Source: Bradyrhizobium mercantei (lineage in GTDB: Bacteria; Pseudomonadota; Alphaproteobacteria; Rhizobiales; Xanthobacteraceae). From it: DNA of 64,000 bases. Of the stretch, positions 1 through 8,209 are shown piece by piece. The stretch is taken from assembly GCF_001982635.1 (NCBI RefSeq), contig NZ_MKFI01000002.1, positions 733,313 through 797,312 of the forward strand, given 5' to 3'. The notes beneath the pieces are model-generated. The model was not told the origin of the DNA and did no database searches. It saw only the letters and a program-made list of their open reading frames with translations. How positions within the stretch are numbered: the first letter of the stretch is position 1; the number at the start of each line of letters is the position of its first letter. The position numbers were made by a program, and so were the translations under genes.

Positions 1-272
1 TGATGGTCGATGCCGCCGAGCGCGACGATGACATCGCCGACGCATTGATGGCGCGCAAGGATCTGCCTCACCACGTGCTTACCGACCTCGTGATGCGGTC
101 CTCGCCGCGCCAGCAATCCCGGCTGCTCAAGCGCGCACGGCCCGAACTTCAGGGCGCGATCCGTGCCGCCATCGATGTCGCCGCAGCCCGCGCCTCCGCA
201 AACCCGCCTGGCACGATCGACGATGCGGAGGCGCGGGTCGCGGTGACGACCAAGCGCTCTCAGGCAATGTGA
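1..272 (+). CDS. DUF2336 family protein, C-terminal part (5' end outside window)
   Basis: Only the last 89 or so codons are in the window and the reading frame is open to the left edge, so the true start lies outside. The residues have the alternating 'ARKDLPHHVLTDLV' helical pattern typical of the C-terminal repeats of DUF2336 proteins, which are common in bradyrhizobia and have no established function. The stop codon overlaps a possible GTG start of the following PilZ gene, so the two may be co-transcribed. The family call is from recognition by eye of a fragment and is moderately secure. Confidence 0.6.
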   Translation, partial: MVDAAERDDDIADALMARKDLPHHVLTDLVMRSSPRQQSRLLKRARPELQGAIRAAIDVAAARASANPPGTIDDAEARVAVTTKRSQAM

Positions 273-280
273 GCGGTGCA

Positions 281-583
281 ATGACGTATGGTGACCGCAG
301 GGCGGAGCGCGTCAAGCTCGAGACGCGCCATCCCGTCAATCTCATGGGTGTCGACGGCACGTGGCGGCGGAGCTGCATTTTGCTCGACGTCTCGCAGAGC
401 GGCGCGCGGCTCGAGGTCGACGGAACGCTCGATGTGCTGAAGGCCCAGGAATTCTTCCTGGTGCTGTCCTCGCGCGGGCTGGCGTTCAGGCGCTGCGAGC
501 TGGTTCGTGTCGACGGCGCCGAGATCGGCGTGCGTTTCATCGAGGAACGACGGCGAAAAGGCCGCCCGGTGATTCCGAAATGA
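281..583 (+). CDS. PilZ domain protein
   Basis: A 100-residue single-domain protein. It carries the N-terminal arginine motif (RRAER) and, about 30 residues later, the D-x-S-x-x-G motif (DVSQSGARLEV), which together form the cyclic-di-GMP binding site of PilZ domains. No signal peptide or membrane segment is seen, so it is probably a small cytoplasmic c-di-GMP responsive adaptor. I chose the ATG at 281; an in-frame GTG at 269 overlaps the stop of the upstream gene and would add four residues. Neither start has a strong ribosome binding site. Its target cannot be read from the context. Confidence 0.75.
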   Translation: MTYGDRRAERVKLETRHPVNLMGVDGTWRRSCILLDVSQSGARLEVDGTLDVLKAQEFFLVLSSRGLAFRRCELVRVDGAEIGVRFIEERRRKGRPVIPK

Positions 584-636
584 GAGTTGCCGCAACGAGA
601 AATTGGCCGCGGCCGGCCTGAAAGGAAGTTGACGAC

Positions 637-831
637 ATGACCGTGCAGAGAGCGACGAGCATCGCGGTATCGACCGCGTCCGCCGTGCCACTCCGTGGGA
701 CCATCGAAATCGATTGCGCGGGGACCGTCGCGAGGTTCGCGATCGACGAGGAGCTCGCGCATCGCCTGTGCGCAGATCTGGAACGGTTTCTCACCCAGGT
801 TCCGCACCGGGCCCGGACGGCGCGGTCCTGA
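637..831 (+). CDS. Small hypothetical protein (64 aa)
   Basis: A short frame starting at ATG 637, preceded by a good ribosome binding site (AAGGAAG, about 7 bases upstream). The protein has no signal peptide, no membrane segment and no motif I recognise; the middle (TIEIDCAGTVARFAIDEEL) could form a small beta-sheet plus helix. It follows the PilZ gene by 53 bases on the same strand and may share its transcript. Codon usage looks coding, with a GC-rich third position. Confidence 0.5.
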   Translation: MTVQRATSIAVSTASAVPLRGTIEIDCAGTVARFAIDEELAHRLCADLERFLTQVPHRARTARS

Positions 832-859
832 TCATTAAGGAGCTCCCGGCCGGCGGTGC

Positions 860-1633
860 CTACTCCCGCTTGAAGCGATAGTCGAAGCGGTCGCCGTCCG
901 CCTTGATCAGGCCGACGGTCGGGACCGGAAAATGGATCGGCAAGATCAGCGTGTCGGTCCCGGCGACGGAGGCAAAGAACTTCCGCCGCGATAGCGCCGA
1001 CTGCTTCGGGTCCCAATCGGGCTTTGCCGACCATTCCGGCTCGCGGCACTGGATTGCGTGATGCATCAGATCGCCGGCAACCACCGCGCGCTGTCCCTTC
1101 GAGAAGATGTTGACGCAGCAATGGCAGGGCGAGTGGCCCGGCGTCGGTGTCAGCGTCACCGTGTCGTCGAGCGCATAGTCGTCGTCGACCAACAGCGCCT
1201 GCCCGGCCTCGACGATCGGCAGGCAATTGTCGCGAAACACCGTGCCGGGCGGATTGGCGCCCTTGGCATTCTCGGCCTCCCAGGCCGCATACTCCCCCCT
1301 GTGGAAGACGTATTTCGCGTTCGGGAACGTCGGCACCCAGCGCCCGTCGCGCAGCGTGGTATTCCAGCCGGTGTGGTCGATGTGCAGATGGGTGCAGAAC
1401 ACGTAGTCGATCTGCTCGTAGGAGATGCCGAGCGCGAACAGCTCGTTGCGCCAGCGCTCCTTGCCCGGGAAGTCGAACGGCGGCGGGTGCCCCTTGTCCT
1501 CGCCGGTGCAGGTATCGACCAGGATGGTGTAGCGCGGCGTCCGCACCACGAAGGTCTGATAGGTGATCACCATCATGCCGCGCGCGGCGTCGAAGACCTC
1601 GGGCTCCATCGCCTTCAGATGATGCTTGAACAC
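860..1633 (-). CDS. MBL-fold metallo-hydrolase, apparently short at the N terminus
   Basis: A metallo-beta-lactamase superfamily hydrolase of the quorum-quenching lactonase / glyoxalase II-like group. The zinc motif HLHIDH lies in 'CTHLHIDHTGWN', followed by further ligands in 'TPGHSPCH' and 'VAGDLMHH'. The substrate is unknown. The start is uncertain: I use GTG 1633, which has AGGA five bases upstream; ATG 1693 or GTG 1717 would run into the divergent hydrolase gene and add residues that do not resemble the family. Relatives normally have one or two more N-terminal beta strands before 'MMVITYQTFVVRT', so the gene may have lost its first codons where the neighbour begins. Confidence 0.75.
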   Translation of the reverse strand: MFKHHLKAMEPEVFDAARGMMVITYQTFVVRTPRYTILVDTCTGEDKGHPPPFDFPGKERWRNELFALGISYEQIDYVFCTHLHIDHTGWNTTLRDGRWVPTFPNAKYVFHRGEYAAWEAENAKGANPPGTVFRDNCLPIVEAGQALLVDDDYALDDTVTLTPTPGHSPCHCCVNIFSKGQRAVVAGDLMHHAIQCREPEWSAKPDWDPKQSALSRRKFFASVAGTDTLILPIHFPVPTVGLIKADGDRFDYRFKRE

Positions 1634-1647
1634 GTCATCCTGTGGAG

Positions 1648-2520
1648 ATGACCCATCGCGCGATTCAGATTGCCCTCCTGATGCTGACGACATTGCCGGC
1701 CGCCGCAACGGCGGCACCCGACACGGTTTTCTTTCCGAGCGCCGACGGCAAGACCGAGATCGTCGGCTATCTGTTCAGGCCGCAAACGGCGGGCCCGCAC
1801 CCCGCGATCGTGCTGCTGCACGGCCGCGGCGGGCCTTATTCGATCAACGTCAACAAGGACTGCACGCTGGTGTCGCGGACCAATCCGTCGCCGGCCTGCA
1901 ATGCCGGCAGCCTGTCCAGGCGCCACGCGATGTGGGGCCAGTATTGGGCCGACCACGGCTATGTCGCGCTGCTGCCGGACAGTTTCGGGCCGCGCGGCAA
2001 GGCCCACGGCTTCGGCCGCTTCACGCATGACGATCCGGATCGCACCGACGTCAATGAAAAGACCGTGCGGCCGCTCGACGCCGAGGGCGCGCTGAGCTGG
2101 CTGCGCAGCCAGAAGGATGTCAGCGGCAATCGCATCTTCCTGCAGGGATGGTCGAACGGCGGCAGCACTGCGCTGAACGTGATGCAGCGGCAAGGCACGG
2201 CGACGTCGGGCTATCGCGCCGCGCTCGCGTTCTATCCGGGCTGCGGACCGGCCGCGCTGCTGGCGCAGACGCTGACGTCAGCCGCACCGATCACGATGCT
2301 GCTCGGGACGGATGACGAAGAAGTATCGCCCGAGCGCTGCCAGGACGTCGCCGGCCGTTCCGTTGCCGCCGGCAGCAGGATCGATGTCGTGGTCTATCCC
2401 GGTGCGACCCACGATTTCGACGATCCCGGCCGCAAGCGCCAGTCAAATCCCGCCAACAGCGCGGCGCTCAAGGACGCAATGGTGCGGGCGATTGCCATCA
2501 CCGAAGGGCTCAAGAACTAG
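1648..2520 (+). CDS. Secreted dienelactone hydrolase family protein
   Basis: An alpha/beta hydrolase with a cleavable signal peptide (hydrophobic run LLMLTTLPAAATAA, predicted cleavage near residue 22). The oxyanion region is LLHGRGG, the nucleophile is the serine of GWSNGG, and the acid and base appear in 'LGTDDEEVSP' and 'GATHDF', the order of the dienelactone hydrolase family. It probably hydrolyses an ester in the periplasm; the substrate is unknown. I chose ATG 1648; GTG 1642 and ATG 1681 are alternatives. It is divergent from the MBL-fold gene with essentially no intergenic space. Confidence 0.8.
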   Translation: MTHRAIQIALLMLTTLPAAATAAPDTVFFPSADGKTEIVGYLFRPQTAGPHPAIVLLHGRGGPYSINVNKDCTLVSRTNPSPACNAGSLSRRHAMWGQYWADHGYVALLPDSFGPRGKAHGFGRFTHDDPDRTDVNEKTVRPLDAEGALSWLRSQKDVSGNRIFLQGWSNGGSTALNVMQRQGTATSGYRAALAFYPGCGPAALLAQTLTSAAPITMLLGTDDEEVSPERCQDVAGRSVAAGSRIDVVVYPGATHDFDDPGRKRQSNPANSAALKDAMVRAIAITEGLKN

Positions 2521-2612
2521 TGCGGCTTGCTGAACGCTCGCTAGGCGAGTATTTGCTGAGCGCTTGGCACTCATCGCAATCCGACGCCTGAACTTCCATG
2601 GTGGAGACGCCA

Positions 2613-2930
2613 ATGACGGCAATTGTTCGAGTCGATCGAAACGGGGCCATTAGTCACTGGAACGCAGCCGCCGAGCAGCTTTTCGGATTCACCAGCCTGG
2701 AGGCAATCGGAAGCGCACTGGAGTTGATCATTCCGCCGCCGTCTCATGCCTGTCATCGCGATGGGTTTGCGAGGTATGTCGAATCCGGAATCAGCACTCT
2801 GCCCGAGACGGTGGTCGCGGTTGGACGTCACAAGAACGGTCAACCCGTCAGATTTCAGATCTCAACAAGGGCGGTGCTGGATGAACTGGGAGCCATCGCT
2901 GGAGTTGAAGGCCTGATGCGCGCTGATTGA
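2613..2930 (+). CDS. Stand-alone PAS domain protein
   Basis: A 105-residue protein that is almost entirely one PAS sensor domain: '[16 protein letters not shown]' is the typical PAS core helix region and '[25 protein letters not shown]'-like C-terminal strands follow. There is no kinase, GGDEF or helix-turn-helix domain, so it must act through a partner. ATG 2613 is preferred over ATG 2598 because GGAG lies six bases upstream of it. It is isolated between a hydrolase and an acetyltransferase gene. Confidence 0.65.
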   Translation: MTAIVRVDRNGAISHWNAAAEQLFGFTSLEAIGSALELIIPPPSHACHRDGFARYVESGISTLPETVVAVGRHKNGQPVRFQISTRAVLDELGAIAGVEGLMRAD

Positions 2931-3115
2931 AGCGACGCCCTCCACTGCAGGCATGTCAGCACCATCGGACTTTTGCTCCGGCTTTGCCATTTCCGCAATA
3001 CCTCCGCCAGCTACGCCTCCGTCAGGCCTGGGATTGTCGACGCGGCCTCCCATTGTCATCTCACCGTAACAAAAATTGTGCGACTGAACGGCTCGCTGTA
3101 TCGAGGACAAACCTG

Positions 3116-3748
3116 ATGACCGAACCGAAGCCTTCCCGCCCCAAGATTGCCGAGACCGTCATCGAGCCGACGGTCAAGCTGCGGGAGGTCAAGGTCGGAC
3201 GCTGCTGCGAAGTGCTCGGTGACACCGCAATCGAATACACCGAGCTTGGCGATTACTCCTACCTCGGCAGCGGCTGCATGGTCGCCGACGCCGTGATCGG
3301 AAAGTTCTGTGCGATCGCGGCGCAGGTCCGGATCGGCGCGCCCAATCATCCGCTCGAGCGTCCCTCGCAGCATCGCTTCACCTACTGCCCGGAATACTAC
3401 ACGGATGCCGCGGAGCGGGATCATGACTTCTTCAGGAACCGGCGCGCGGATCGCGTCGTGATCGGAAACGACGTCTGGGTCGGCCATGGCGTGATCGTGC
3501 TGCCCGGCGTCACCGTCGGCGACGGCGCGGTGCTGGCCGCGGGCGCGGTGGTCTCACGCGATGTCGCGCCCTACACCATCGTTGGCGGCGTGCCGGCCCG
3601 GCCGATCAAGGAGCGGTTCAACCGCAAGATCGCAGCCGAGCTGTCGCAGATCGCCTGGTGGAATTGGCCGCCGGAAACCATCTGGGAGCGGCTGCCCGAA
3701 TTCCAGTCCGGCGATGTCGATGCGTTCTGCGCGCGGTGGAGAGCCTGA
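3116..3748 (+). CDS. Hexapeptide-repeat acyltransferase (phosphonate-associated type)
   Basis: A 210-residue left-handed beta-helix transferase. Hexapeptide repeats run through the protein (for example '[18 protein letters not shown]' and '[15 protein letters not shown]'), and the internal segment with '[14 protein letters not shown]' matches the acetyltransferase subfamily found with phosphonate-utilisation genes (TIGR03308-like) and the related xenobiotic acetyltransferases. No phn genes are nearby, so a role in phosphonate metabolism is only a possibility. ATG 3116 is preceded by a GAGG ribosome binding site. It likely transfers an acetyl group from acetyl-CoA in the cytoplasm. Confidence 0.8.
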   Translation: MTEPKPSRPKIAETVIEPTVKLREVKVGRCCEVLGDTAIEYTELGDYSYLGSGCMVADAVIGKFCAIAAQVRIGAPNHPLERPSQHRFTYCPEYYTDAAERDHDFFRNRRADRVVIGNDVWVGHGVIVLPGVTVGDGAVLAAGAVVSRDVAPYTIVGGVPARPIKERFNRKIAAELSQIAWWNWPPETIWERLPEFQSGDVDAFCARWRA

Positions 3749-3749
3749 G

Positions 3750-5372
3750 CTAGCTCCGCAACCCCGGCGCTTCCTGGCCGGTGCGCGCGACATATTCGGT
3801 GTATCCGCCGCCATATTGATGGATGCCGTCGGGCGTCAGCTCCAGCACGCGGTTGGAGAGCGCGGCGAGGAAATGCCGGTCGTGCGAGACGAACAGCATG
3901 GTGCCCTCGAACTCGGAGAGCGCATTGATCAGCATCTCCTTGGTGGCGAGATCGAGATGGTTGGTCGGCTCGTCCAGCACCAGGAAGTTCGGCGGGTCGA
4001 ACAGCATTTTTGCCATCACCAGCCGCGCCTTCTCGCCGCCCGAGAGCACCCGGCACTTCTTCTCGACGTCGTCGCCGGAGAAGCCGAAGCAGCCGGCGAG
4101 CGCGCGCAGGGAGCCCTGGCCAGCCTGCGGAAACGCGTCCTCCAGCGACTGGAACACGGTACGCTCGCCGTCGAGCAGGTCCATCGCATGCTGGGCGAAA
4201 TAGCCCATCTTGACGCTGCCGCCGATCGCGACCGCGCCGTCGTCCGGGTCGGTTGAACCGGCGACGAGCTTGAGCAGCGTCGACTTGCCGGCGCCGTTGA
4301 TGCCCATCACGCACCAGCGCTCCTTGCGGCGGATCATGAAGTCGAGGCCGTCATAGATGCGCTTGCTGCCATAGGCCTTGTGCACGTTCTTCAGGCTGAC
4401 GACGTCCTCGCCGGATCGCGGCGCGGGCTGGAATTCGAATGCCACGGTCTGGCGCCGCCGCGGCGGCTCGACCCGCTCGATCTTGTCGAGCTTCTTGACC
4501 CGGCTCTGCACCTGGGCGGCGTGCGAGGCGCGCGCCTTGAAGCGCTCGATGAACTTGATTTCCTTGGCGAGCATTGCCTGCTGCCGCTCGAACTGCGCCT
4601 GCTGCTGCTTGTCGGAGAGCGCGCGCTGCTGCTCGTAGAATTCGTAATTGCCGGAATAGGTGGTGAGCTGGCCGGCGTCGATCTCGACCACCTTGTTGAT
4701 GATGCGGTTGATGAACTCGCGGTCGTGCGAGGTCATCAGCAGCGCGCCTTCATAGCCTTTGAGGAACTGCTCGAGCCAGATCAGGCTTTCGAGATCGAGA
4801 TGGTTGCTCGGCTCGTCGAGCAGCATGACGTCCGGCCGCATCAAGAGGATGCGCGCCAGCGCCACGCGCATCTTCCAGCCGCCGGAGAGCTTGCCGACGT
4901 CACCGTCCATCATCTCCTGGCTGAAGCCGAGACCGGCCAGCGCCTCGCGCGCGCGGCCGTCGAGCGCGTAGCCGTCGAGCTCCTCGAACTGATGCTGCAC
5001 CTCGCCGTAGCGTGCGATGATGTCGTCCATCTCGTCCGCCTTGTCGGGGTCGGCCATCGCGGCCTCGAGTTCCCGGAGCTCGGCCGCCACCACGCTGACC
5101 GGCCCCGCCCCGTCCATCACCTCGGCGACGGCGCTGCGGCCGGACATTTCGCCGACATCCTGGCTGAAATAGCCGATCGAGATGCCGCGATCGAGCGACA
5201 CCTGGCCCTCATCGGGGATTTCGCGGCCCGAGATCATGCGGAACAGGGTGGTTTTGCCGGCGCCGTTCGGGCCCACAAGGCCGATCTTCTCGCCCTTCTG
5301 GAGCGCCGCGGAGGCTTCAATGAAGAGGATCTGGTGGCCGACTTGCTTGGAGACGTTATCGAGACGGATCAT
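3750..5372 (-). CDS. ABC-F family ATPase (YbiT/EttA-like)
   Basis: A 540-residue soluble protein with two ABC ATPase cassettes and no membrane domain. The first has Walker A GPNGAGKTT, signature LSGGWKMR and Walker B LLDEPSNHLD; the second has GINGAGKST, LSGGEKAR and LVLDEPTNHLD. The charged linker between them (about residues 240-320, with QQQAQFERQQAML) is the tRNA-interacting arm region of ABC-F proteins, which act on the ribosome as translation factors. The domain spacing resembles YbiT. It converges on the acetyltransferase gene with one base between the stops. Confidence 0.9.
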   Translation of the reverse strand: MIRLDNVSKQVGHQILFIEASAALQKGEKIGLVGPNGAGKTTLFRMISGREIPDEGQVSLDRGISIGYFSQDVGEMSGRSAVAEVMDGAGPVSVVAAELRELEAAMADPDKADEMDDIIARYGEVQHQFEELDGYALDGRAREALAGLGFSQEMMDGDVGKLSGGWKMRVALARILLMRPDVMLLDEPSNHLDLESLIWLEQFLKGYEGALLMTSHDREFINRIINKVVEIDAGQLTTYSGNYEFYEQQRALSDKQQQAQFERQQAMLAKEIKFIERFKARASHAAQVQSRVKKLDKIERVEPPRRRQTVAFEFQPAPRSGEDVVSLKNVHKAYGSKRIYDGLDFMIRRKERWCVMGINGAGKSTLLKLVAGSTDPDDGAVAIGGSVKMGYFAQHAMDLLDGERTVFQSLEDAFPQAGQGSLRALAGCFGFSGDDVEKKCRVLSGGEKARLVMAKMLFDPPNFLVLDEPTNHLDLATKEMLINALSEFEGTMLFVSHDRHFLAALSNRVLELTPDGIHQYGGGYTEYVARTGQEAPGLRS

Positions 5373-5495
5373 TCGAATACTGGGAACTGAGGGGTTGCGG
5401 CCTCTTATTCGATCTGGGACGTGGGTGGAAGCCCATTCCGTTGGGTTTCACGCCGTGCGCCATGCATGCCACGACCGTTGCAGATGGAATATGAC

Positions 5496-5975
5496 ATGAC
5501 TTCCTTCGGCGAAGCGGTTTTGGGGCATCACATGCAAGTCTGGTTTCTCTATCTCCTGGCGCTCGGCGCCGGCATCAGCGTCGCCACCCAGCAGGTCCTG
5601 AACGGCAATCTCAGGTCCGCCCTCAACTCGCCGGCCTGGGCCGGCCTCGTCAGCTATCTCGGCGGGCTGGTGACGATGGCGGTCGTGCTGGTCGCAACGC
5701 GCGAGCCGGTCCCGTCCTGGAAGCTGGTGACGGCCGTGCCGTGGTGGGCCTGGAGCGGCGGCATCCTCGGCGGCGTCTTCATCCTGCTGATGATCCTGCT
5801 GCTGCCGTCGCTCGGCGCCGCGACCCTGCTCGCGCTGGTGGTGGCGGGCCAGATGACCGCGGGCATCGCAATGGACCATTTCGGTCTGTTCGGGCTTGCC
5901 CAGCACCCCGTGTCGGTCTCACGACTAGCCGGCATCGCGTTGATCATCGGCGGCGTGCTTCTGATCAAGGATTGA
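5496..5975 (+). CDS. DMT-superfamily transporter, YdcZ (DUF606) family
   Basis: An integral membrane protein of about 159 residues with five hydrophobic segments, for example 'VWFLYLLALGAGISVA' and 'GGILGGVFILLMILLL'. This five-helix form is typical of the YdcZ family, which is distantly related to the EamA drug/metabolite exporters and often functions as a homo- or heterodimer. The substrate is unknown. ATG 5496 is used; ATG 5532 immediately before the first helix is an equally plausible start. Confidence 0.75.
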   Translation: MTSFGEAVLGHHMQVWFLYLLALGAGISVATQQVLNGNLRSALNSPAWAGLVSYLGGLVTMAVVLVATREPVPSWKLVTAVPWWAWSGGILGGVFILLMILLLPSLGAATLLALVVAGQMTAGIAMDHFGLFGLAQHPVSVSRLAGIALIIGGVLLIKD

Positions 5976-5988
5976 GGACGCGCTCCGG

Positions 5989-6693
5989 TTATCCGCGGCG
6001 CATCAGCCGCAATTCGGCCGACAGGCGAAGGCTGCGCTTGCCGGCGAGTGCGATACCTTCGAGCTCGGCGCCATCCTCGCGGCACGAGCCGGAGAAGCCG
6101 ATACCGACCTCATAACCGCCGAACACCGGATACTCGCCCTTCGCCGGCGTGTGCTCCTGGTTGACGATCTCGCCTCGCCAGCGCCCATCCGCGGACGAAT
6201 ACGAGCCGAGATAGTAGAAGAACGCATCGCCGCCGAGGATGCGGCCATCCATCAGCAGCATCACCCCGGTGAGGCCGGCGTCAACGCCGTCGAGGGCGCG
6301 GAGCTGGATGGAATAGAGCCCGTTGACGATGCCGCCCGGCCCGACCGCCCCGCGCGGCGGCAAGGCCTCATCATCGAGCGGCGCCAGATTCGCCCAGAAC
6401 ACGCCGTCCGGCATGGCGTCCGCCCTGCCCTCGAGCAGGATGGTCGAGCCTTCCGTCCTGCCCCGCACCTTGATGACCGCGACGTCGGCGCCCATCAGCG
6501 GCTTGAAGTTGGGATCGTCGTTGTGCCGCTCGGTAATCACCTCGGCGGCAATTTCGCCCTTCGTGACCTGATAGGTGCCGAGATGGGCGAAGGCCGAATT
6601 GCCGCCCATCATCCTGCCGTCGTGCAGGCACATGATGCTGCGGCCGAATGCGCCGTTGATGCCGTACTCGACCTTGTAGAGTCCGTTGAGCAC
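5989..6693 (-). CDS. GrlR-like protein with two tandem domains (paralogue 1)
   Basis: A 234-residue protein without signal peptide made of two copies of the same fold: residues 1 to about 105 (NGLYKVEYG ... GGNSAFAHLGTY) and about 122 to 234 (NGLYSIQLR ... GGDAFFYYLGSY). Each copy resembles the beta-barrel of GrlR, a negative regulator of type III secretion in enteric pathogens. The second copy is nearly the same as that in the gene at 13951-14655, and a one-domain relative lies at 19811-20155. GTG 6693 is used because the paralogue begins at the same relative position. No secretion genes are present, so the regulatory role is not supported here. Confidence 0.7.
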   Translation of the reverse strand: MLNGLYKVEYGINGAFGRSIMCLHDGRMMGGNSAFAHLGTYQVTKGEIAAEVITERHNDDPNFKPLMGADVAVIKVRGRTEGSTILLEGRADAMPDGVFWANLAPLDDEALPPRGAVGPGGIVNGLYSIQLRALDGVDAGLTGVMLLMDGRILGGDAFFYYLGSYSSADGRWRGEIVNQEHTPAKGEYPVFGGYEVGIGFSGSCREDGAELEGIALAGKRSLRLSAELRLMRRG

Positions 6694-6981
6694 GCAAAAA
6701 ATCCAAAAAAATCAAATTGATTCTGTTCGCCACATAGCACCGGGCCGGAGGCCGCACCATTGGGTCTTTTGGCGCAGGCAAGCCCGCAATGTCCGGGTGT
6801 GGACACCGGCCGATTCGTCGCTTAGCTGTAGGCATCGCCCGCCTCGTGCTGCGTCCCGCGGGATCTATACTCCCTGTTCACTTCTCTCCAGTTCATTGCG
6901 TCCAGGCATTAGCGCATTCCGCCAATGATCGCGCGGCCGCATCCGGCCGCGACGCTGGCGCGAGGCTTCGAGGAGCATCAC

Positions 6982-8073
6982 ATGACCAATCGCTTTGGCC
7001 TGGCCGCCGCACTGGCGCTGCTGCTCGGCAGCGGTAGCGCTGCGCTGGCCCAGTCGCTGCCCGACTACATGGGGCCGATCTCCGGCAAGACCTCATCGAC
7101 GCCGGCCGATGTCGCGACCAAGGATGTGCTCGCGCTCAACACCGGCATGTTCGAGCTCTATGGCGATGCGGCGCGGATCTTCCAGAAGAACATCCTCGAC
7201 AAGCATCCGGTGATCCTCGGCCTGTTCTCCGGCGCCGGCGGCCGCCTGATCCTGTACCGGCCGGGCAAGCCGCCGACCGAGGCGCCGCAGGTGCCGATCG
7301 TCTATCAGCTGCTGAAATCGGTCGGCCACAGCACGATGGCGCTGGCCGAGGTGGTCGGCCCCTACGTCAACAATCCCGACGACAAGTCGTGGCGCGGCTC
7401 GATGCAGGCCTATCGCAGCCGGATGCAGTCGGCGCTCGACGGGCTCGATGCCACGGCGATGCAGGCGGACTGGCGCGACAACAACCGCGCCATCCTCAAG
7501 AACAACATCGCCTTCATGGATGAATGCCTCACCGCCGGCGCGATCCCGTTCGCGACGCTCGAGGCGTTCGGCAAGAAGCAGGCGCCGCTGCTCGCCAAGA
7601 ACGTCGCCTGGGCCGCGCAGACCCAGGTCGCGCACTGGATGACCGTGATGGCCGACTGGAAGACCCAGCTCGGCGCCGACTGGGACAAGACCTATGCCGC
7701 CAGCAACACGATCTATGTGGCGCGGCAGAACAACGTGATCTTCAGCGTGCTGGCGCAGTTCTTCGGGCCTGATGCCATCAACAGCCGCCTGATGCTGATC
7801 GAGACGATCTCCTTCACCACGACGCCGGCGGACATGCTGGAGTCGCTGACCCGGATCATCGCCGACCGCTCGGTCGGCGCGCTGTTCTTCGGCAGCTACC
7901 ATCTGATGGACTACGAACTGATGGGGGGCGACGCACGCGAGGCGATCATCGCCGAGACCAAGAAGCGCGGCATGACGGCCTTCCTGCCGCCGCTGGTGCC
8001 GTTCGGTTCCAAGCAATGGCCGGCGCTGATCACCCCGGGTCCGGGACCGGCCACCATCGCCGACCTCAAGTGA
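6982..8073 (+). CDS. Exported protein of unknown function beside molybdenum hydroxylase genes
   Basis: A 363-residue protein with a clear signal peptide (AAALALLLGSGSAALAQ, cleavage near residue 24). The mature part is mainly helical and Ala/Leu-rich; I do not recognise a family and see no metal-binding or catalytic motif, no heme CxxCH and no lipobox. ATG 6982 has a strong AGGAG site upstream. It is followed after 136 bases by the Tat-exported molybdopterin subunit on the same strand, so a role in the same periplasmic pathway is possible but unproven. Confidence 0.65.
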   Translation: MTNRFGLAAALALLLGSGSAALAQSLPDYMGPISGKTSSTPADVATKDVLALNTGMFELYGDAARIFQKNILDKHPVILGLFSGAGGRLILYRPGKPPTEAPQVPIVYQLLKSVGHSTMALAEVVGPYVNNPDDKSWRGSMQAYRSRMQSALDGLDATAMQADWRDNNRAILKNNIAFMDECLTAGAIPFATLEAFGKKQAPLLAKNVAWAAQTQVAHWMTVMADWKTQLGADWDKTYAASNTIYVARQNNVIFSVLAQFFGPDAINSRLMLIETISFTTTPADMLESLTRIIADRSVGALFFGSYHLMDYELMGGDAREAIIAETKKRGMTAFLPPLVPFGSKQWPALITPGPGPATIADLK

Positions 8074-8209
8074 GGCCAAAGCTGAGCAGACTACGACCTA
8101 TTGCGGCGTTGCGATCGCGTTCGCTTTGCCGCAATTCTTCTGCGTGCATTGTTCTAACTTATAAACCCCGGCGCGATATGCCGATAAAGCGTAGATGAGA
8201 GATCGAACC

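Noticed and set aside
2862..3110. An 82-codon frame on the minus strand between the PAS and acetyltransferase genes
   Set aside because: Overlaps the end of the PAS gene, has no ribosome binding site and no coding character.
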